Of a stretch of DNA of 64,000 nt, positions 26,871 to 37,065 are shown piece by piece. The position numbers were made by a program, and so were the translations under genes. The notes beneath the pieces are model-generated. The model saw only the letters and a list, made by a program, of their open reading frames with translations, was not told the origin of the DNA and did no database searches. Location: NCBI GenBank assembly GCA_021156105.1, contig JAJNBD010000005.1:62001-126000 (forward strand), read 5' to 3'. How positions within the stretch are numbered: position 1 is the stretch's first letter; every line of letters begins with the position of its first letter. Source of the DNA: Gammaproteobacteria bacterium. GTDB taxonomy: Bacteria > Pseudomonadota > Gammaproteobacteria > CAISUE01.

Positions 26871-27986
26871 TTATAACATACAACAGCATTTTGCTTGCTT
26901 TTCCTCAACAGTTTGAGTAGCGTGCTCCTCTGTCACCTGAGCACTTCTTTCTGCTCTAACACTCGTATAGATACTGGGTATAACGCTAGGCCGTCTTAGC
27001 TCTGACATGCTAAACACGGGTGTAGATGGGGCAGAACCTGCTTCTGAAACGCTAAAGGAAACCACACTAAAAGCTGCTTGTCGAACTGGGCTCCTTACTT
27101 GTTGCTGACTTAGCGGCTTCCCCTCGCTAATGCAAGACACATCTTCCAGCATTAACGTTGGCCGTACAGCGCCAGAAGCCAACAAATCGACAACCGCAGG
27201 AACTGTTAATAAGCTTTGTAATAATAGGCTTTGTGCATTCAAATAGAAGCTTGATGCTTGAGGTGTTAAACAGCACGTTTTCAAGCTAATCACTAATGGT
27301 AAACTACCTGGAAGACGATTTTGTTTGGCTTGTTCCAACCCTTGCACCATCGATAAAGTAAAAACACCATCTAAACTATAAAACAAAATTTCTTCTAAAC
27401 AATTGGCTTTTTGGATCCACGGACAAAGACTTTGGAAAAACTCTAACACCTCGTTAAATAACTGTGGCTGTTCGCCTATAACAACAAGCTTTCTTAGATT
27501 GTGTGCTTTTTCAATAAAAGCTAAAAAGCTAACCGCATCTGGAATTTCATCTAGGTTATTACCCAGTAAAAACAACTCATGTATATTTTCCGTCAGTCGT
27601 TCTTGCTGGGAAAATCTTTCACCAGCTCCCAGCTGTAAAGATTTGTACTTTGGAACTGTTATTGCATCAGCTTCAGAGGCTGGCTTTGAATCAGGAGCGG
27701 ATGAGTCAGAAACCTCATCTTCTTCATCCGTCTCTTGAGCTGCAGTACGCGGCATCCAAACACTAAATTTACGAGCATCTGCTTCCTGCGCTTCCAGCTC
27801 CGCAAATTCTTCACGGAGATTACGCCGTCTTGGCGAAGGCGGTGGCATGATAGATATCGGCGCTGCTACAGGCGCAAGCGCAAGTGCAGGTGCGGGCGCA
27901 GGCGCAAGCACAGGTGTAGGCGTATGGGCCCGGATAGATTTTAAAGGATTTTTATTTTTGGAAAACTCCATCATCTCTTTTTTCAT
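26871..27986 (-). CDS. putative effector with C-terminal CaaX box
   Basis: 371 residues. A basic N-terminus is followed by a Pro-Ala low-complexity stretch (about 20-55), an acidic disordered region (about 60-120), and a Leu-rich central part (about 125-285) with LRR-like phrases such as IHELFLLGNNLDEIP and NLRKLVVIG. It ends KCCCML: C368-C-M-L is a canonical CaaX box (Leu suggests geranylgeranylation), with an extra adjacent cysteine for possible palmitoylation. Legionella effectors use host prenylation of such boxes. There is no signal peptide. The effector role is inference. Confidence 0.65.
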   Translation of the reverse strand: MKKEMMEFSKNKNPLKSIRAHTPTPVLAPAPAPALALAPVAAPISIMPPPSPRRRNLREEFAELEAQEADARKFSVWMPRTAAQETDEEDEVSDSSAPDSKPASEADAITVPKYKSLQLGAGERFSQQERLTENIHELFLLGNNLDEIPDAVSFLAFIEKAHNLRKLVVIGEQPQLFNEVLEFFQSLCPWIQKANCLEEILFYSLDGVFTLSMVQGLEQAKQNRLPGSLPLVISLKTCCLTPQASSFYLNAQSLLLQSLLTVPAVVDLLASGAVRPTLMLEDVSCISEGKPLSQQQVRSPVRQAAFSVVSFSVSEAGSAPSTPVFSMSELRRPSVIPSIYTSVRAERSAQVTEEHATQTVEEKQAKCCCML

Positions 27987-28054
27987 ATTTTTATTTTTCT
28001 CTTGATTTAGGATAGTATACAGTGAAATAAAACATTTAATTTATAGGTTATACC

Positions 28055-28981
28055 ATGAATTCTTTTACACTTGAGCCCAGCAATATCCAACGCTTACAAA
28101 TTCTTTGTGGTGATTTTGATGCCAACCTGCATCTAATCGAAAAGTTATTAGGCGTTGAAATATTTTATCGCGGCAATCATTTTAACGTAAAGGGAGACAA
28201 TACTTCAACCAAATTTGCCGAAAAAATTTTACACGCCTTATACGAGGAAACGGCAGACGCCCCCTTTATTGACCAAAGCCTCATCCATTCTTTAATTAAA
28301 AGTGCGCAAGAGAATGTTCATGGTGCAACCGTGGTGTTTAAAAATAAATATTGTTTAGTCAAAGCACGTGGCTCAAATCAAAAAAAATATGTGGAAGCCA
28401 TTAAACATCATCCTATTAATTTCGGTATTGGGCCCGCGGGAACAGGTAAAACTTATTTAGCGGTTGCTTGTGCAGTTGCAGCACTTCAAGCACAAGCGAT
28501 CCAAAGAATTTTATTAGTGCGCCCTGCGGTTGAAGCCGGTGAAAAGCTTGGCTTTTTACCCGGCGACTTAACCCAAAAAGTCGACCCTTACTTCCGACCT
28601 TTATATGATGCACTTTATGACATGCTGGGCTTTGAACAAGTTGGGCGTTTACTCCAAAAAAATGTTATTGAAATTGCACCGCTAGCTTATATGCGTGGCA
28701 GAACCTTAAACGACGCATTTATTATTTTAGATGAATCGCAAAATACGACACGCGAACAAATGAAAATGTTTTTAACTCGCATTGGTTTTGGTTCAACGGT
28801 TGTAATTACCGGTGACATGACCCAAGTGGATTTGCCAAGAGGAACAAACTCTGGATTAGAACAAGCGGTTAGCGTTTTAGAAAACGTTGAAGGGGTTAGT
28901 ATTTCACACTTTACTGCAAAAGATATTGTGCGTCATCCGATTGTGCAAGCAGTCGTTGAAGCTTATGAAAATGCCAGCTGA
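28055..28981 (+). CDS. PhoH family ATPase (YbeZ type)
   Basis: 308 residues. The N-terminal part resembles a KH-like RNA-binding domain (about 10-65). The PhoH ATPase domain has Walker A GPAGTGKT at 126-133 and Walker B IILDESQN near 228-235, followed by VVITGDMTQVDLP. YbeZ-type PhoH proteins work with the rRNA endonuclease YbeY. The usual downstream ybeY is missing here; a palindromic repeat and a convergent helicase gene follow instead. Confidence 0.92.
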   Translation: MNSFTLEPSNIQRLQILCGDFDANLHLIEKLLGVEIFYRGNHFNVKGDNTSTKFAEKILHALYEETADAPFIDQSLIHSLIKSAQENVHGATVVFKNKYCLVKARGSNQKKYVEAIKHHPINFGIGPAGTGKTYLAVACAVAALQAQAIQRILLVRPAVEAGEKLGFLPGDLTQKVDPYFRPLYDALYDMLGFEQVGRLLQKNVIEIAPLAYMRGRTLNDAFIILDESQNTTREQMKMFLTRIGFGSTVVITGDMTQVDLPRGTNSGLEQAVSVLENVEGVSISHFTAKDIVRHPIVQAVVEAYENAS

Positions 28982-28990
28982 TATATGATG

Positions 28991-29071
28991 TTGCAGGGTG
29001 AGTAAAGCGCAGCGTGCCCAGCCTTGCGCGACAAGACTGGCGCATCGCTTGCGCTTTTGCTTACCCTACAA
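28991..29071. repeat. REP-like imperfect palindrome
   Basis: An 81-base imperfect palindrome. The outer arms (28991-29014 and 29046-29071) match with small gaps, and inner arms around the centre also pair. It contains AGGGTGAGTAAAGCGCAGCG. The AGGGTG(G/A)G(C/T)AAA core recurs at 38600-38646. It separates the convergent phoH and DEAD-box genes, so it may serve as a 3'-end stabiliser. Confidence 0.65.
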
Positions 29072-29081
29072 AAACCAATAA

Positions 29082-30797
29082 TTAATACCGCTTCCCTGAT
29101 GTTTTTGAACCGCGTGACTTACCCGCTGAAGATTTCGCACCAGAAGACTTCTTTGGCCCACGAGCAGAATAGCTTTGGCCACCTTCTTTATTGCCAAATT
29201 TTTTCCCAGTCGACTTTGCAGGTTTACCAGCAAAGCTTCTTTGTTGATCTTTATGGCTAGATTTGCCTGCCCCAGCTTTCTCTTGGCGACCTGGCCTAGA
29301 AGGGCGATCATCAGAAAATTTTTTCTTGGCACGTTTTTCAAATGGATCAGTTAAATAAGCAGGTTGGCGATCGTCAGAAAATTTTCTCTTAGCACGCTTT
29401 TCAGATGGGTCAGCCAAATAAGCAGGTTGGCGATCGTCAGAAAACTGCCTCCCTCCTGATTTTTTAGGACGTTCAGAAAAACGCTGATGATCATCTTTTT
29501 CCGCAAAACGGTTTCCTCGACTTTCTGAACGACGTCCACCATCTTGCTTAAATGAGCGAGAGTCATTACCAAAAGATCTTTCTGAAGGGTAGCTTGCCCC
29601 TCTTTTACGGCCACGAGAAGATCTACCAGCTTCTGATTTTCCACCAGATTGTGATAGTCTTTTCTTTGGCTCTAAACCTGGGATTTGTTGTTGTTCAACT
29701 TTTTGGGCAGTAAATTTTTCGATTTGATGCAAGTGACGCGCTTCGCTTGGCAACACCAAAGAAATAGCAACGCCTGTTTTCCCAGCACGCCCAGTACGAC
29801 CAATGCGGTGCACATAGTCTTCTGAGAATTTTGGTAAATCAAAGTTAATCACATGGGTAATATCAGAAATATCAATACCACGAGCTGCAACATCCGTTGC
29901 CACTAAATACTGAATTTTACCTTCACGCATTTGCATAATGGTACGATTACGCGCACCTTGCTTTAAATCGCCATGCAATGCAGCAGCCGCAAGACCATCA
30001 GCTTTTAAATCATCGGCCAATTGATCTGCATCACGCTTAGTTGCGGTAAAAATAATTGCTTTAAAAATATTATCTTGCTCTAACAAATGCTCTAACAGCT
30101 GCATTTTATGCGCAGGGCTATCGGCCACATAGACGATTTGCTGGATACGTTCAGGCGCTAAAGCTTCATGCGAAAAATCAACTCTGGCAGGATTTTTTAA
30201 AAATTGTTTAACGACTTTTTCAATACGCTGATCGAAAGTGGCGCTAAATAATAAGGTCTGATGTTCAGCAGGAATAAATTTTGAAATATGTTTCACATCA
30301 TCGATGAAACCCATATCTAGCATGCGGTCAGCCTCATCTAGAATCAACATTTCTACTTGAGACAAATCAACGCGTTTGTTTTCTAAGTGATCCATCAGAC
30401 GCCCTGGGGTAGCAACAATAATATCGTGCGGACGCGAAAGATTGCGAATTTGCTGCGGATAACCTGCGCCACCCACCAAACTCACAAATTTAAATTGTAG
30501 AAACTTACCATACTTATTAGCCGCTTGCGTCACTTGTGCTGCAAGCTCACGTGTTGGTGTCAAAATTAAAATACGTGGTTTTTTTTGTGGCCCTACTTCA
30601 CTCATTAATTGTAAAGCGGGTAGTACAAACGCAGCGGTTTTACCCGTACCTGTTTGAGCAGAAGCCACTACATCTTGGCCTTTCAAAATTTCTGGAATTG
30701 CAGCTGCCTGCACAGGTGTTGGTTTAGTGTAGCCTGATGCTTCAAGCGCTTTTTGAATTTGTGGGCTTAACGATAAATCTTTAAACGTAATTGTCAT
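29082..30797 (-). CDS. DEAD-box RNA helicase (RhlE type)
   Basis: About 571 residues. The helicase core has the Q motif near PTPVQ (26-30), Walker A AQTGTGKT (47-54), DEAD at 155-158, SAT, and the C-terminal YVHRIGRTGRAGKTG motif. It most resembles RhlE/DeaD-like helicases that remodel ribosomal or regulatory RNA. After residue 385 a long Arg/Lys/Ser/Gly-rich tail follows, including a 21-residue unit starting FSDDR repeated about three times. Such tails bind RNA non-specifically. ATG 30809 is an alternative start four codons upstream. Confidence 0.92.
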   Translation of the reverse strand: MTITFKDLSLSPQIQKALEASGYTKPTPVQAAAIPEILKGQDVVASAQTGTGKTAAFVLPALQLMSEVGPQKKPRILILTPTRELAAQVTQAANKYGKFLQFKFVSLVGGAGYPQQIRNLSRPHDIIVATPGRLMDHLENKRVDLSQVEMLILDEADRMLDMGFIDDVKHISKFIPAEHQTLLFSATFDQRIEKVVKQFLKNPARVDFSHEALAPERIQQIVYVADSPAHKMQLLEHLLEQDNIFKAIIFTATKRDADQLADDLKADGLAAAALHGDLKQGARNRTIMQMREGKIQYLVATDVAARGIDISDITHVINFDLPKFSEDYVHRIGRTGRAGKTGVAISLVLPSEARHLHQIEKFTAQKVEQQQIPGLEPKKRLSQSGGKSEAGRSSRGRKRGASYPSERSFGNDSRSFKQDGGRRSESRGNRFAEKDDHQRFSERPKKSGGRQFSDDRQPAYLADPSEKRAKRKFSDDRQPAYLTDPFEKRAKKKFSDDRPSRPGRQEKAGAGKSSHKDQQRSFAGKPAKSTGKKFGNKEGGQSYSARGPKKSSGAKSSAGKSRGSKTSGKRY

Positions 30798-30809
30798 ACT
30801 TTTTCTCAT

Positions 30810-31325
30810 TGAAATAAACTAAAAGAGCCGATAAAGATCGCGATTCAATTAATAAATATCAATGAACAAAGATCGCTTATGGCCGGTGTAAGAACCTGTA
30901 ATTTCCTAGGTTCAAAAAATAATCACCGCCAATGTAACCTGGAATAACATCAGGAAAGAGTTCCACTAAAAAGAAACGGCATTGTGGAAAGGGATTGGAA
31001 ATGATTCAACTGCAACATCCTACAGCAGGATCGCCATAGTAACACATATTATAGAAAAAGCAAGGAATTGTGGCCAGATAAAACCTATAAACCTCTTCAC
31101 AAGAGAAGTTCTAGAACCTTTTTATCCGTTAACAGTTAAGCGACAAGGACAGCAACAGCATACCCCCAGTACAATTGCTTGACAAAAAGGGCATCTTGCA
31201 TAGCGCCCACCCCAAAACAAATTTCATACCCTACAGAAAGTTAAAATCACGCACTTGCTTGTTTAATAAAACGTTAATCTTACTTTGATAGTATTAAGAA
31301 TACCATAAGACACAAGGGAAGAAGC
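30810..31325. other. 528-base intergenic region between DEAD-box helicase and F-box gene
   Basis: A divergent promoter region. On the minus side it would hold the helicase 5' leader, which for this class is often long and structured; one small hairpin (30892-30897 with 30908-30913) is visible. A 66-codon frame at 30982-31182 has no ribosome binding site and unconvincing composition. No tRNA, small RNA or IS remnant is apparent. AAGGGAAG just before 31326 is the ribosome binding site of the F-box gene. Confidence 0.5.
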
Positions 31326-33272
31326 GTGACAACTTTTGACGATTTACCAGATGAAGTAAAATTTTTAATCCTTGCACAAATTTCACCCCGTGATTTTGTT
31401 CGGTTTGAACGCGTGTCTAAAACGCAGCGTTCATTGATAAACTTTTATTCAGATGACTATTTTAAAGCTTGGCAAAGTAAGGCGCAGTTCTTTGCGTTTT
31501 TACAGCAAAATCAAGCACACCCCTGGCTAAATGAACTTGCTAAAACAGGAAAGCTTTCCCAACAAGAAGCAGAACAGGTAGCCTTGCTATTCTACCCAGC
31601 TACGGGTAGAGCAAGCTCAAATTATCAGTTAGTTTCTGTTGGAAGGTACAACCTAGCTTTAAAGAAAGCCTCGCTAAATTTCAAAATTCTTGAGCAAGCT
31701 GGCTTTTTAGTTCAGGAACTAAGGCACACCCCAGAGGAAATTCGCTTAAAACTCTATGCGGAGTTAAATCCTGAACTTACCATTGAACTCTTAACAAAAA
31801 TAAAATATACCAAGCTTGATGCTGGCTGGGCAGATACAAAAGAATTTCTTGAATTTTTCTTTCACTGCCAAAACTATCCGGTGCTACAATTCTTATTATT
31901 ACAACAAAAAATCGCGCCTGAGGAAGCTAGAAAAATCTACACATTGTTATCCGAAACTCGAGTTAATCACCATGATGAATTAGCTATACCAGATAACGGT
32001 CCTGAAGCCATAAGAACACTTCATAACTTAATTCAAGCTGGTCTACTCTCAGTTGAGCAAGCAGAAAAAATAAACAATTCCCCATCCAACACCCACGTGC
32101 TCACTAACGAAGGCGTGCAGTGGCTGCTCTTATTAAAATATGCATCACAAACAGTCGCGCCTTGGGTAACTTCTATTGACGAAATTAGCCAATCTTCTTT
32201 TCCCGATAGCCTTGCAATGCTTACCAATAATCTTTCTGCCCTACGAGCCCTACATTATAACAAGTGGCTCTCAAAAGATAATGTAAGAACATTAGGCGCT
32301 TTAATGAAGTCCGCTTCCGGAGAGGCAATAGATTTCTTATGCAGCCAAAGCTTTTTAGAAAGTTTGCATCAACAATCAATCGCTTTTAATGAATTTGCCA
32401 ACATTATAGAAGAGATAGAGGCGGTTCATTACAATATGAGTTTGCGTACCATATTATATTCTGACCGCTGCCAAAAAGCAGTCGTTCAGAATTTGTTAAA
32501 TTTAAAAGATATTCTCCTAGCTGTTGAAACCACTTCCACAGAAAAAATCACTCGCAGTCTTGTAGAAATTTTTAGCGAACCCACCGCAGAAGAGTTTCTA
32601 AAATTAGCAAATTTAGCTGGAATTTCTTCCCGTAGGATCTTAACCTGTTCTGGGTGGGTAAAAAATTTTAATACGCCTGAATGTCTCAGAACAATTGCGC
32701 AAGATCCTAAACTATTATTGTCAGAAGACTTCATGCATCGGCTAAATGAGAAAAGCCTTAAAAATTTTTTTAGTACACAAGGAGCAGTAGCATTACCTGG
32801 CAATTTCGTTGCTCAAGCTTACCATGAAATTTCTGATATTAATAAATTAAAAGCTATTGCCTTAATTCAAAGCATTATTAAAGCTGCCGCAAAAAATTTT
32901 GAAACCTGGTATGGGCATTTACCTATACAAGGCTTCTTAAGCAAAATCCGACATAAGGATGATGCAAAAGAAATAAGAAGTGTCATTGCAGACCTTGAAA
33001 AGAGTGACTTCCAAGCGCTCAATAAACTTTTGCCTGATGAAAGGTCACACTTACATTCTTTTAGCCGCTTTTTGTTAAATGAATTATCTCGCGACCCTGG
33101 CGCACAAAAAATTCTTGGCATAGAAATACCTAAACAAGATTATTTTACTAGAGAGCAAGATGAAAATAGCATCATCGAAACTCGAAAGCTCAAAACTGCT
33201 TGGCAGGCATTAACGCCAAATACCTCAGAGCTAGATATGGCTTATGCCGCAACAGCAGCATATCAACGTTAA
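31326..33272 (+). CDS. F-box domain-containing protein, putative effector
   Basis: 648 residues, starting at GTG with AAGGGA upstream. Residues 4-45 fit the F-box consensus: FDDLPDEVKFLILAQISPRD followed by FVRFERVSKTQRSLIN. The remainder is helical, with many short Leu-rich helices and no membrane segment, probably an alpha-solenoid that could bind a substrate. F-boxes recruit the eukaryotic SKP1-CUL1 ubiquitin ligase; bacterial examples are host-directed effectors (Legionella AnkB, LegU1). The secretion route is not visible here. The F-box call is by motif; the rest is unrecognised. Confidence 0.75.
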   Translation: MTTFDDLPDEVKFLILAQISPRDFVRFERVSKTQRSLINFYSDDYFKAWQSKAQFFAFLQQNQAHPWLNELAKTGKLSQQEAEQVALLFYPATGRASSNYQLVSVGRYNLALKKASLNFKILEQAGFLVQELRHTPEEIRLKLYAELNPELTIELLTKIKYTKLDAGWADTKEFLEFFFHCQNYPVLQFLLLQQKIAPEEARKIYTLLSETRVNHHDELAIPDNGPEAIRTLHNLIQAGLLSVEQAEKINNSPSNTHVLTNEGVQWLLLLKYASQTVAPWVTSIDEISQSSFPDSLAMLTNNLSALRALHYNKWLSKDNVRTLGALMKSASGEAIDFLCSQSFLESLHQQSIAFNEFANIIEEIEAVHYNMSLRTILYSDRCQKAVVQNLLNLKDILLAVETTSTEKITRSLVEIFSEPTAEEFLKLANLAGISSRRILTCSGWVKNFNTPECLRTIAQDPKLLLSEDFMHRLNEKSLKNFFSTQGAVALPGNFVAQAYHEISDINKLKAIALIQSIIKAAAKNFETWYGHLPIQGFLSKIRHKDDAKEIRSVIADLEKSDFQALNKLLPDERSHLHSFSRFLLNELSRDPGAQKILGIEIPKQDYFTREQDENSIIETRKLKTAWQALTPNTSELDMAYAATAAYQR

Positions 33273-33318
33273 AAAGCTTGCTGCATCTAAAGCTATTAGC
33301 ACATTGCAAAAAAAACAC

Positions 33319-33358
33319 ACTGGGCAATTTACAGCATTTTCTTTAAAAATTGCCCAGT
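33319..33358 (-). terminator. uvrA terminator overlapping the stop codon
   Basis: A 12-bp perfect stem (33319-33330 with 33347-33358) with a 16-base loop, followed on the minus strand by GTGTTTTTTTT. The uvrA stop codon (33329-33331) lies at the stem/loop boundary, so the first arm is coding sequence for the last uvrA codons. Confidence 0.85.
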
Positions 33359-36148
33359 ATAAGATTGCTTATGTTTTGCCACAGCTTCAGGTGTGCCAGC
33401 CACCAAAATCGTACCGCCTTTACTACCACCTTCAGGACCTAAATCAATAATCCAATCGGCTGTTTTAATCACATCCAGATTATGTTCGATAATCACAATC
33501 GTATTGCCTTGATCGCGCAAGCGGTGCAGCACGCCCAGCAACTGTTCAATATCATAAAAATGTAGCCCCGTGGTCGGCTCATCTAAAATATATAAAGTTT
33601 TCCCGGCACCACGCTTTGATAATTCTTTAGAAAGTTTAACACGCTGCGCTTCACCGCCTGATAAAGTAGTAGCGCTTTGCCCTAAACAAATATAAGACAA
33701 ACCCACATCCATAAGTGTTTGGCATTTTTTTGCAATCGCAGGCACTGCCTTAAAAAATTCCAACGCATCTTCCACAGTCATATTCAACACTTGATGAATA
33801 TTTTTGCCTTTATAGAAAACCTCTAAGGTTTCACGGTTGTAGCGCTGCCCATGACAAACATCACAAGTGACATAAACATCTGCTAAAAAATGCATTTCGA
33901 CTTTAATAACACCATCACCCTCACAAGCTTCGCAACGACCACCTTTAACGTTAAAGCTAAAACGCCCAGGGCTATAACCACGAGATCTTGCTTCAGGTGT
34001 TTGCGCAAATAATTCGCGGATCGCCGTAAACATGCCAGTATAGGTTGCAGGGTTTGAGCGTGGTGTACGACCAATCGGCGATTGATCAATATCAATAACT
34101 TTATCTAAATGTTCCAACCCTTGCACGCCAGCATATGGCGCCGGATCTTGATCACAACCACCATTAAGTTTTTTTGCGGCAATAGGATACAACGTATCGT
34201 TAATCAAGGTTGACTTACCTGAACCTGAAACCCCTGTCACACAGGTCATTAAACCAACCGGAATATCAACCGAAACATTTTTAAGGTTATTTCCTTTTGC
34301 ACCTTTAATGTGAATTTTTTTATTTGTCGCTGGCATACGTTCTTTAGGCACTTCAATTTTGCGTGTGCCATTTAAATATTGCGCAGTTAAAGAACCTTTC
34401 GTTTTTAAAATTTCTTTTAGATTACCTTGCGCAATAATTTGTCCACCATGTACACCTGCCGCTGGACCAATATCAATAATATGATCCGCATGACGTATCG
34501 CATCCTCATCATGCTCGACCACGATCACGGTATTACCTAGATCACGCAAATGAAACAATGTTTTCAATAAGCGATCATTGTCGCGCTGATGCAGGCCAAT
34601 GGATGGCTCATCCAAAATATACATGACACCAACTAAACCGGCACCAATTTGGCTTGCTAAACGGATGCGCTGTGCTTCACCGCCTGATAACGTATCAGCA
34701 CTGCGGTCTAAGGTTAAATAATCCAAACCAACATTCATTAAAAAGCTTAAACGATCGCGAATTTCTTTATTAATTTTATCAGCAATTTCTTTGCGGCGGC
34801 CTGTCAACTTTAATTTATCGAGCCAGGCAATCGCTTCTTCAATAGAAAAGTTAGTAAAGCTTGGCAAACTTAAATTTTGTACAAAAATATTTCTTGCGGC
34901 TTCATTTAAACGTTGACCATGACAAGCTTGGCAAGGCTGAGAAGATAATAGCTTGCTAAATTCATCGCGCATCATTTGTGAATCTGTCGCATGATAACGT
35001 CGTTCAAAATTAGGAATTACACCTTCGAATGCGCGCACACTTTCATGGCGCTGACCACGATCATTCACAAAAGTAAATTTTAACAAGTCGCCATTGTTAC
35101 CATATAAAATAAGATTTTGAATTTTTTTCGGTAAATCACAAAACGCTTCATCAACGCTAAATTTATAATGTTTGGCTAGCGTTTTTAGCATACCAAAATA
35201 ATAACTTGTATTTTGATCCCAACCACGAATTGCACCATCCGCTAAACTTTTCTCGGGCGCAACAACAACTTTTTCCGGATCAAATTTTAACTTAATCCCT
35301 AAACCATCGCATTCGGGGCAAGCACCATTAGGATTGTTAAAAGAAAACAATCTTGGCTCTAACTCTGCCAAACTATAACCACATTCAGGGCAAGCAAATT
35401 TATTAGAAAATAACCACTCTTCTTTTTTAGGCTGGTCGATAAAACCTACCGCTGCCAAACCATTACCTAAACGCAAGGCAATTTCGAAAGATTCTGCTAA
35501 ACGTAATCTTGCATCGGGCTTTACTTTAATACGATCAACTACGACTTCAATGGTATGTTTAAAATTTTTAGCTAATGGTTCAAAATCTTCTAACTCAATC
35601 ACTTTGCCATCGATACGTGCCCGCACAAAGCCTTGCGCTTTAAGCTGATCAATTAAATCCCGATATTCACCTTTGCGCTCACGCACGACTGGCGCCAAAA
35701 TCATGATTTTTGTTTCATCAGGCAATGCTAATACAGCATCCACCATTTGGCTAATGGTTTGTGCCTCTAAAGTAATCTGATGCTTTGGACAACGTGGTTC
35801 ACCAACGCGTGCATATAGCACACGCAAATAGTCATAAATCTCGGTAACTGTCCCTACGGTAGAACGGGGATTATGTGAAGTAGATTTTTGTTCAATGGAA
35901 ATCGCTGGCGATAAACCTTCAATATGATCAACATCAGGCTTTTCCATCATTGATAAAAATTGACGAGCATAAGCTGACAAAGATTCCACATAACGCCTTT
36001 GCCCTTCAGCATAAAGCGTATCAAATGCTAAAGAAGATTTCCCTGAGCCCGATAAACCCGTAATAACAATTAATTTATCACGAGGCATGGTGACATCAAT
36101 GTTTTTTAAATTGTGCGTGCGCGCACCGCGAATAAGAATATTTAGCAT
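33329..36148 (-). CDS. uvrA: excinuclease ABC subunit A
   Basis: The damage-sensing ATPase of nucleotide excision repair, which loads UvrB. It is 939 residues with two ABC modules: the first Walker [10 protein letters not shown] at 31-39, the second TGVSGSGKS near 645, two LSGGEAQR signatures, and zinc-binding CxxC pairs (around 253-283 and 740-765). Its own terminator overlaps the 3' end. It lies alone, with no ssb nearby. I saw no clear LexA box in the 169 bases upstream, but did not search exhaustively. Confidence 0.98.
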   Translation of the reverse strand: MLNILIRGARTHNLKNIDVTMPRDKLIVITGLSGSGKSSLAFDTLYAEGQRRYVESLSAYARQFLSMMEKPDVDHIEGLSPAISIEQKSTSHNPRSTVGTVTEIYDYLRVLYARVGEPRCPKHQITLEAQTISQMVDAVLALPDETKIMILAPVVRERKGEYRDLIDQLKAQGFVRARIDGKVIELEDFEPLAKNFKHTIEVVVDRIKVKPDARLRLAESFEIALRLGNGLAAVGFIDQPKKEEWLFSNKFACPECGYSLAELEPRLFSFNNPNGACPECDGLGIKLKFDPEKVVVAPEKSLADGAIRGWDQNTSYYFGMLKTLAKHYKFSVDEAFCDLPKKIQNLILYGNNGDLLKFTFVNDRGQRHESVRAFEGVIPNFERRYHATDSQMMRDEFSKLLSSQPCQACHGQRLNEAARNIFVQNLSLPSFTNFSIEEAIAWLDKLKLTGRRKEIADKINKEIRDRLSFLMNVGLDYLTLDRSADTLSGGEAQRIRLASQIGAGLVGVMYILDEPSIGLHQRDNDRLLKTLFHLRDLGNTVIVVEHDEDAIRHADHIIDIGPAAGVHGGQIIAQGNLKEILKTKGSLTAQYLNGTRKIEVPKERMPATNKKIHIKGAKGNNLKNVSVDIPVGLMTCVTGVSGSGKSTLINDTLYPIAAKKLNGGCDQDPAPYAGVQGLEHLDKVIDIDQSPIGRTPRSNPATYTGMFTAIRELFAQTPEARSRGYSPGRFSFNVKGGRCEACEGDGVIKVEMHFLADVYVTCDVCHGQRYNRETLEVFYKGKNIHQVLNMTVEDALEFFKAVPAIAKKCQTLMDVGLSYICLGQSATTLSGGEAQRVKLSKELSKRGAGKTLYILDEPTTGLHFYDIEQLLGVLHRLRDQGNTIVIIEHNLDVIKTADWIIDLGPEGGSKGGTILVAGTPEAVAKHKQSYTGQFLKKML

Positions 36149-36317
36149 AAGGAAATTTTGATCATTAATTATTCATTATACCTTACCGTTTGGAAAATTA
36201 GCTAAAATGCTGTTGTTTTTTTAAAACCCTTAGCAAACTTACTGGTTAATATTAATCGAATATTTGGCATACTTTTTGCAAAAGTTTTACTTAAATTCTA
36301 AACCTGGGGAATGAAGT

Positions 36318-37046
36318 ATGCCGCAGCCATTTTTTACCACCCAATTTATAGACGAGCAAGAAAAACTATACCAGGAAAGCCGATCGCTAACAGACGAAAA
36401 TACGGCTATTTGTTATCACAGCTTAATAAATTTCTCATTTTTAGACCAATGGTTTAGAACTGCAAAAGAATTAGAATATCAGCCAGAGTCCACTGATATC
36501 ATAACCACTGATATCATAAATGTAATAGCATTTACTGAATGCATAACCAAATTGCAAGATATCATTGATGGCTACGAGAAAGCTACACACCATGGCATAG
36601 AAGCGTTAAAACCCGTTATAAAAATCTTTAACGTAATCAAACAAAACTGTATTGACTATGTTAAATCCGCTTACCCGTCTTGCTATGAAGGGTATAAAAA
36701 AATTCTAGATGAAGCAAAATCCACTATTGCTAATAATCGCAAGCAAAGGTTAAAAACTATCGCCTGTGGACTACTATGTGGCCTTTGGACGCCGATACAA
36801 TGGACTTTATCCTGTTGCCAGCTATTAACTTGCTGTAGAGACTGCCGTACCTCAGCCTTTTGTAATCTTCATGGTAGGGGCACTGATTACACCTCACATT
36901 ACTTGAGTAGGGGGGACGTCGCTGTCAATGCCCCTGTCAGCTCGATTTTCTCGCTTGCAAGACATTACAAAGCAATTGACCCGGACAGAAAAGAGGAAAT
37001 CATCAGAGCAAAAGCTTTAATTCACTCATTAGGTCGGCCATCCTAA
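36318..37046 (+). CDS. hypothetical protein with cysteine cluster
   Basis: 242 residues. The first 145 residues are helical and polar. Residues 150-182 hold eight cysteines (150, 154, 166, 167, 172, 173, 176, 182) inside a partly hydrophobic stretch containing GLLCGLWTPIQWTLSCC, which could be a membrane-attached, acylated or metal-binding segment. The C-terminal 50 residues are polar. There is no signal peptide. GGGGA precedes the ATG. I recognise no family. It lies between the uvrA promoter and fumC. Confidence 0.6.
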   Translation: MPQPFFTTQFIDEQEKLYQESRSLTDENTAICYHSLINFSFLDQWFRTAKELEYQPESTDIITTDIINVIAFTECITKLQDIIDGYEKATHHGIEALKPVIKIFNVIKQNCIDYVKSAYPSCYEGYKKILDEAKSTIANNRKQRLKTIACGLLCGLWTPIQWTLSCCQLLTCCRDCRTSAFCNLHGRGTDYTSHYLSRGDVAVNAPVSSIFSLARHYKAIDPDRKEEIIRAKALIHSLGRPS

Positions 37047-37065
37047 ACCAATAAGGCAACCTCAA

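Noticed and set aside
30982..31182. 66-codon frame in the gap before the F-box gene
   Set aside because: No ribosome binding site, composition unlike neighbours, no recognisable pattern.
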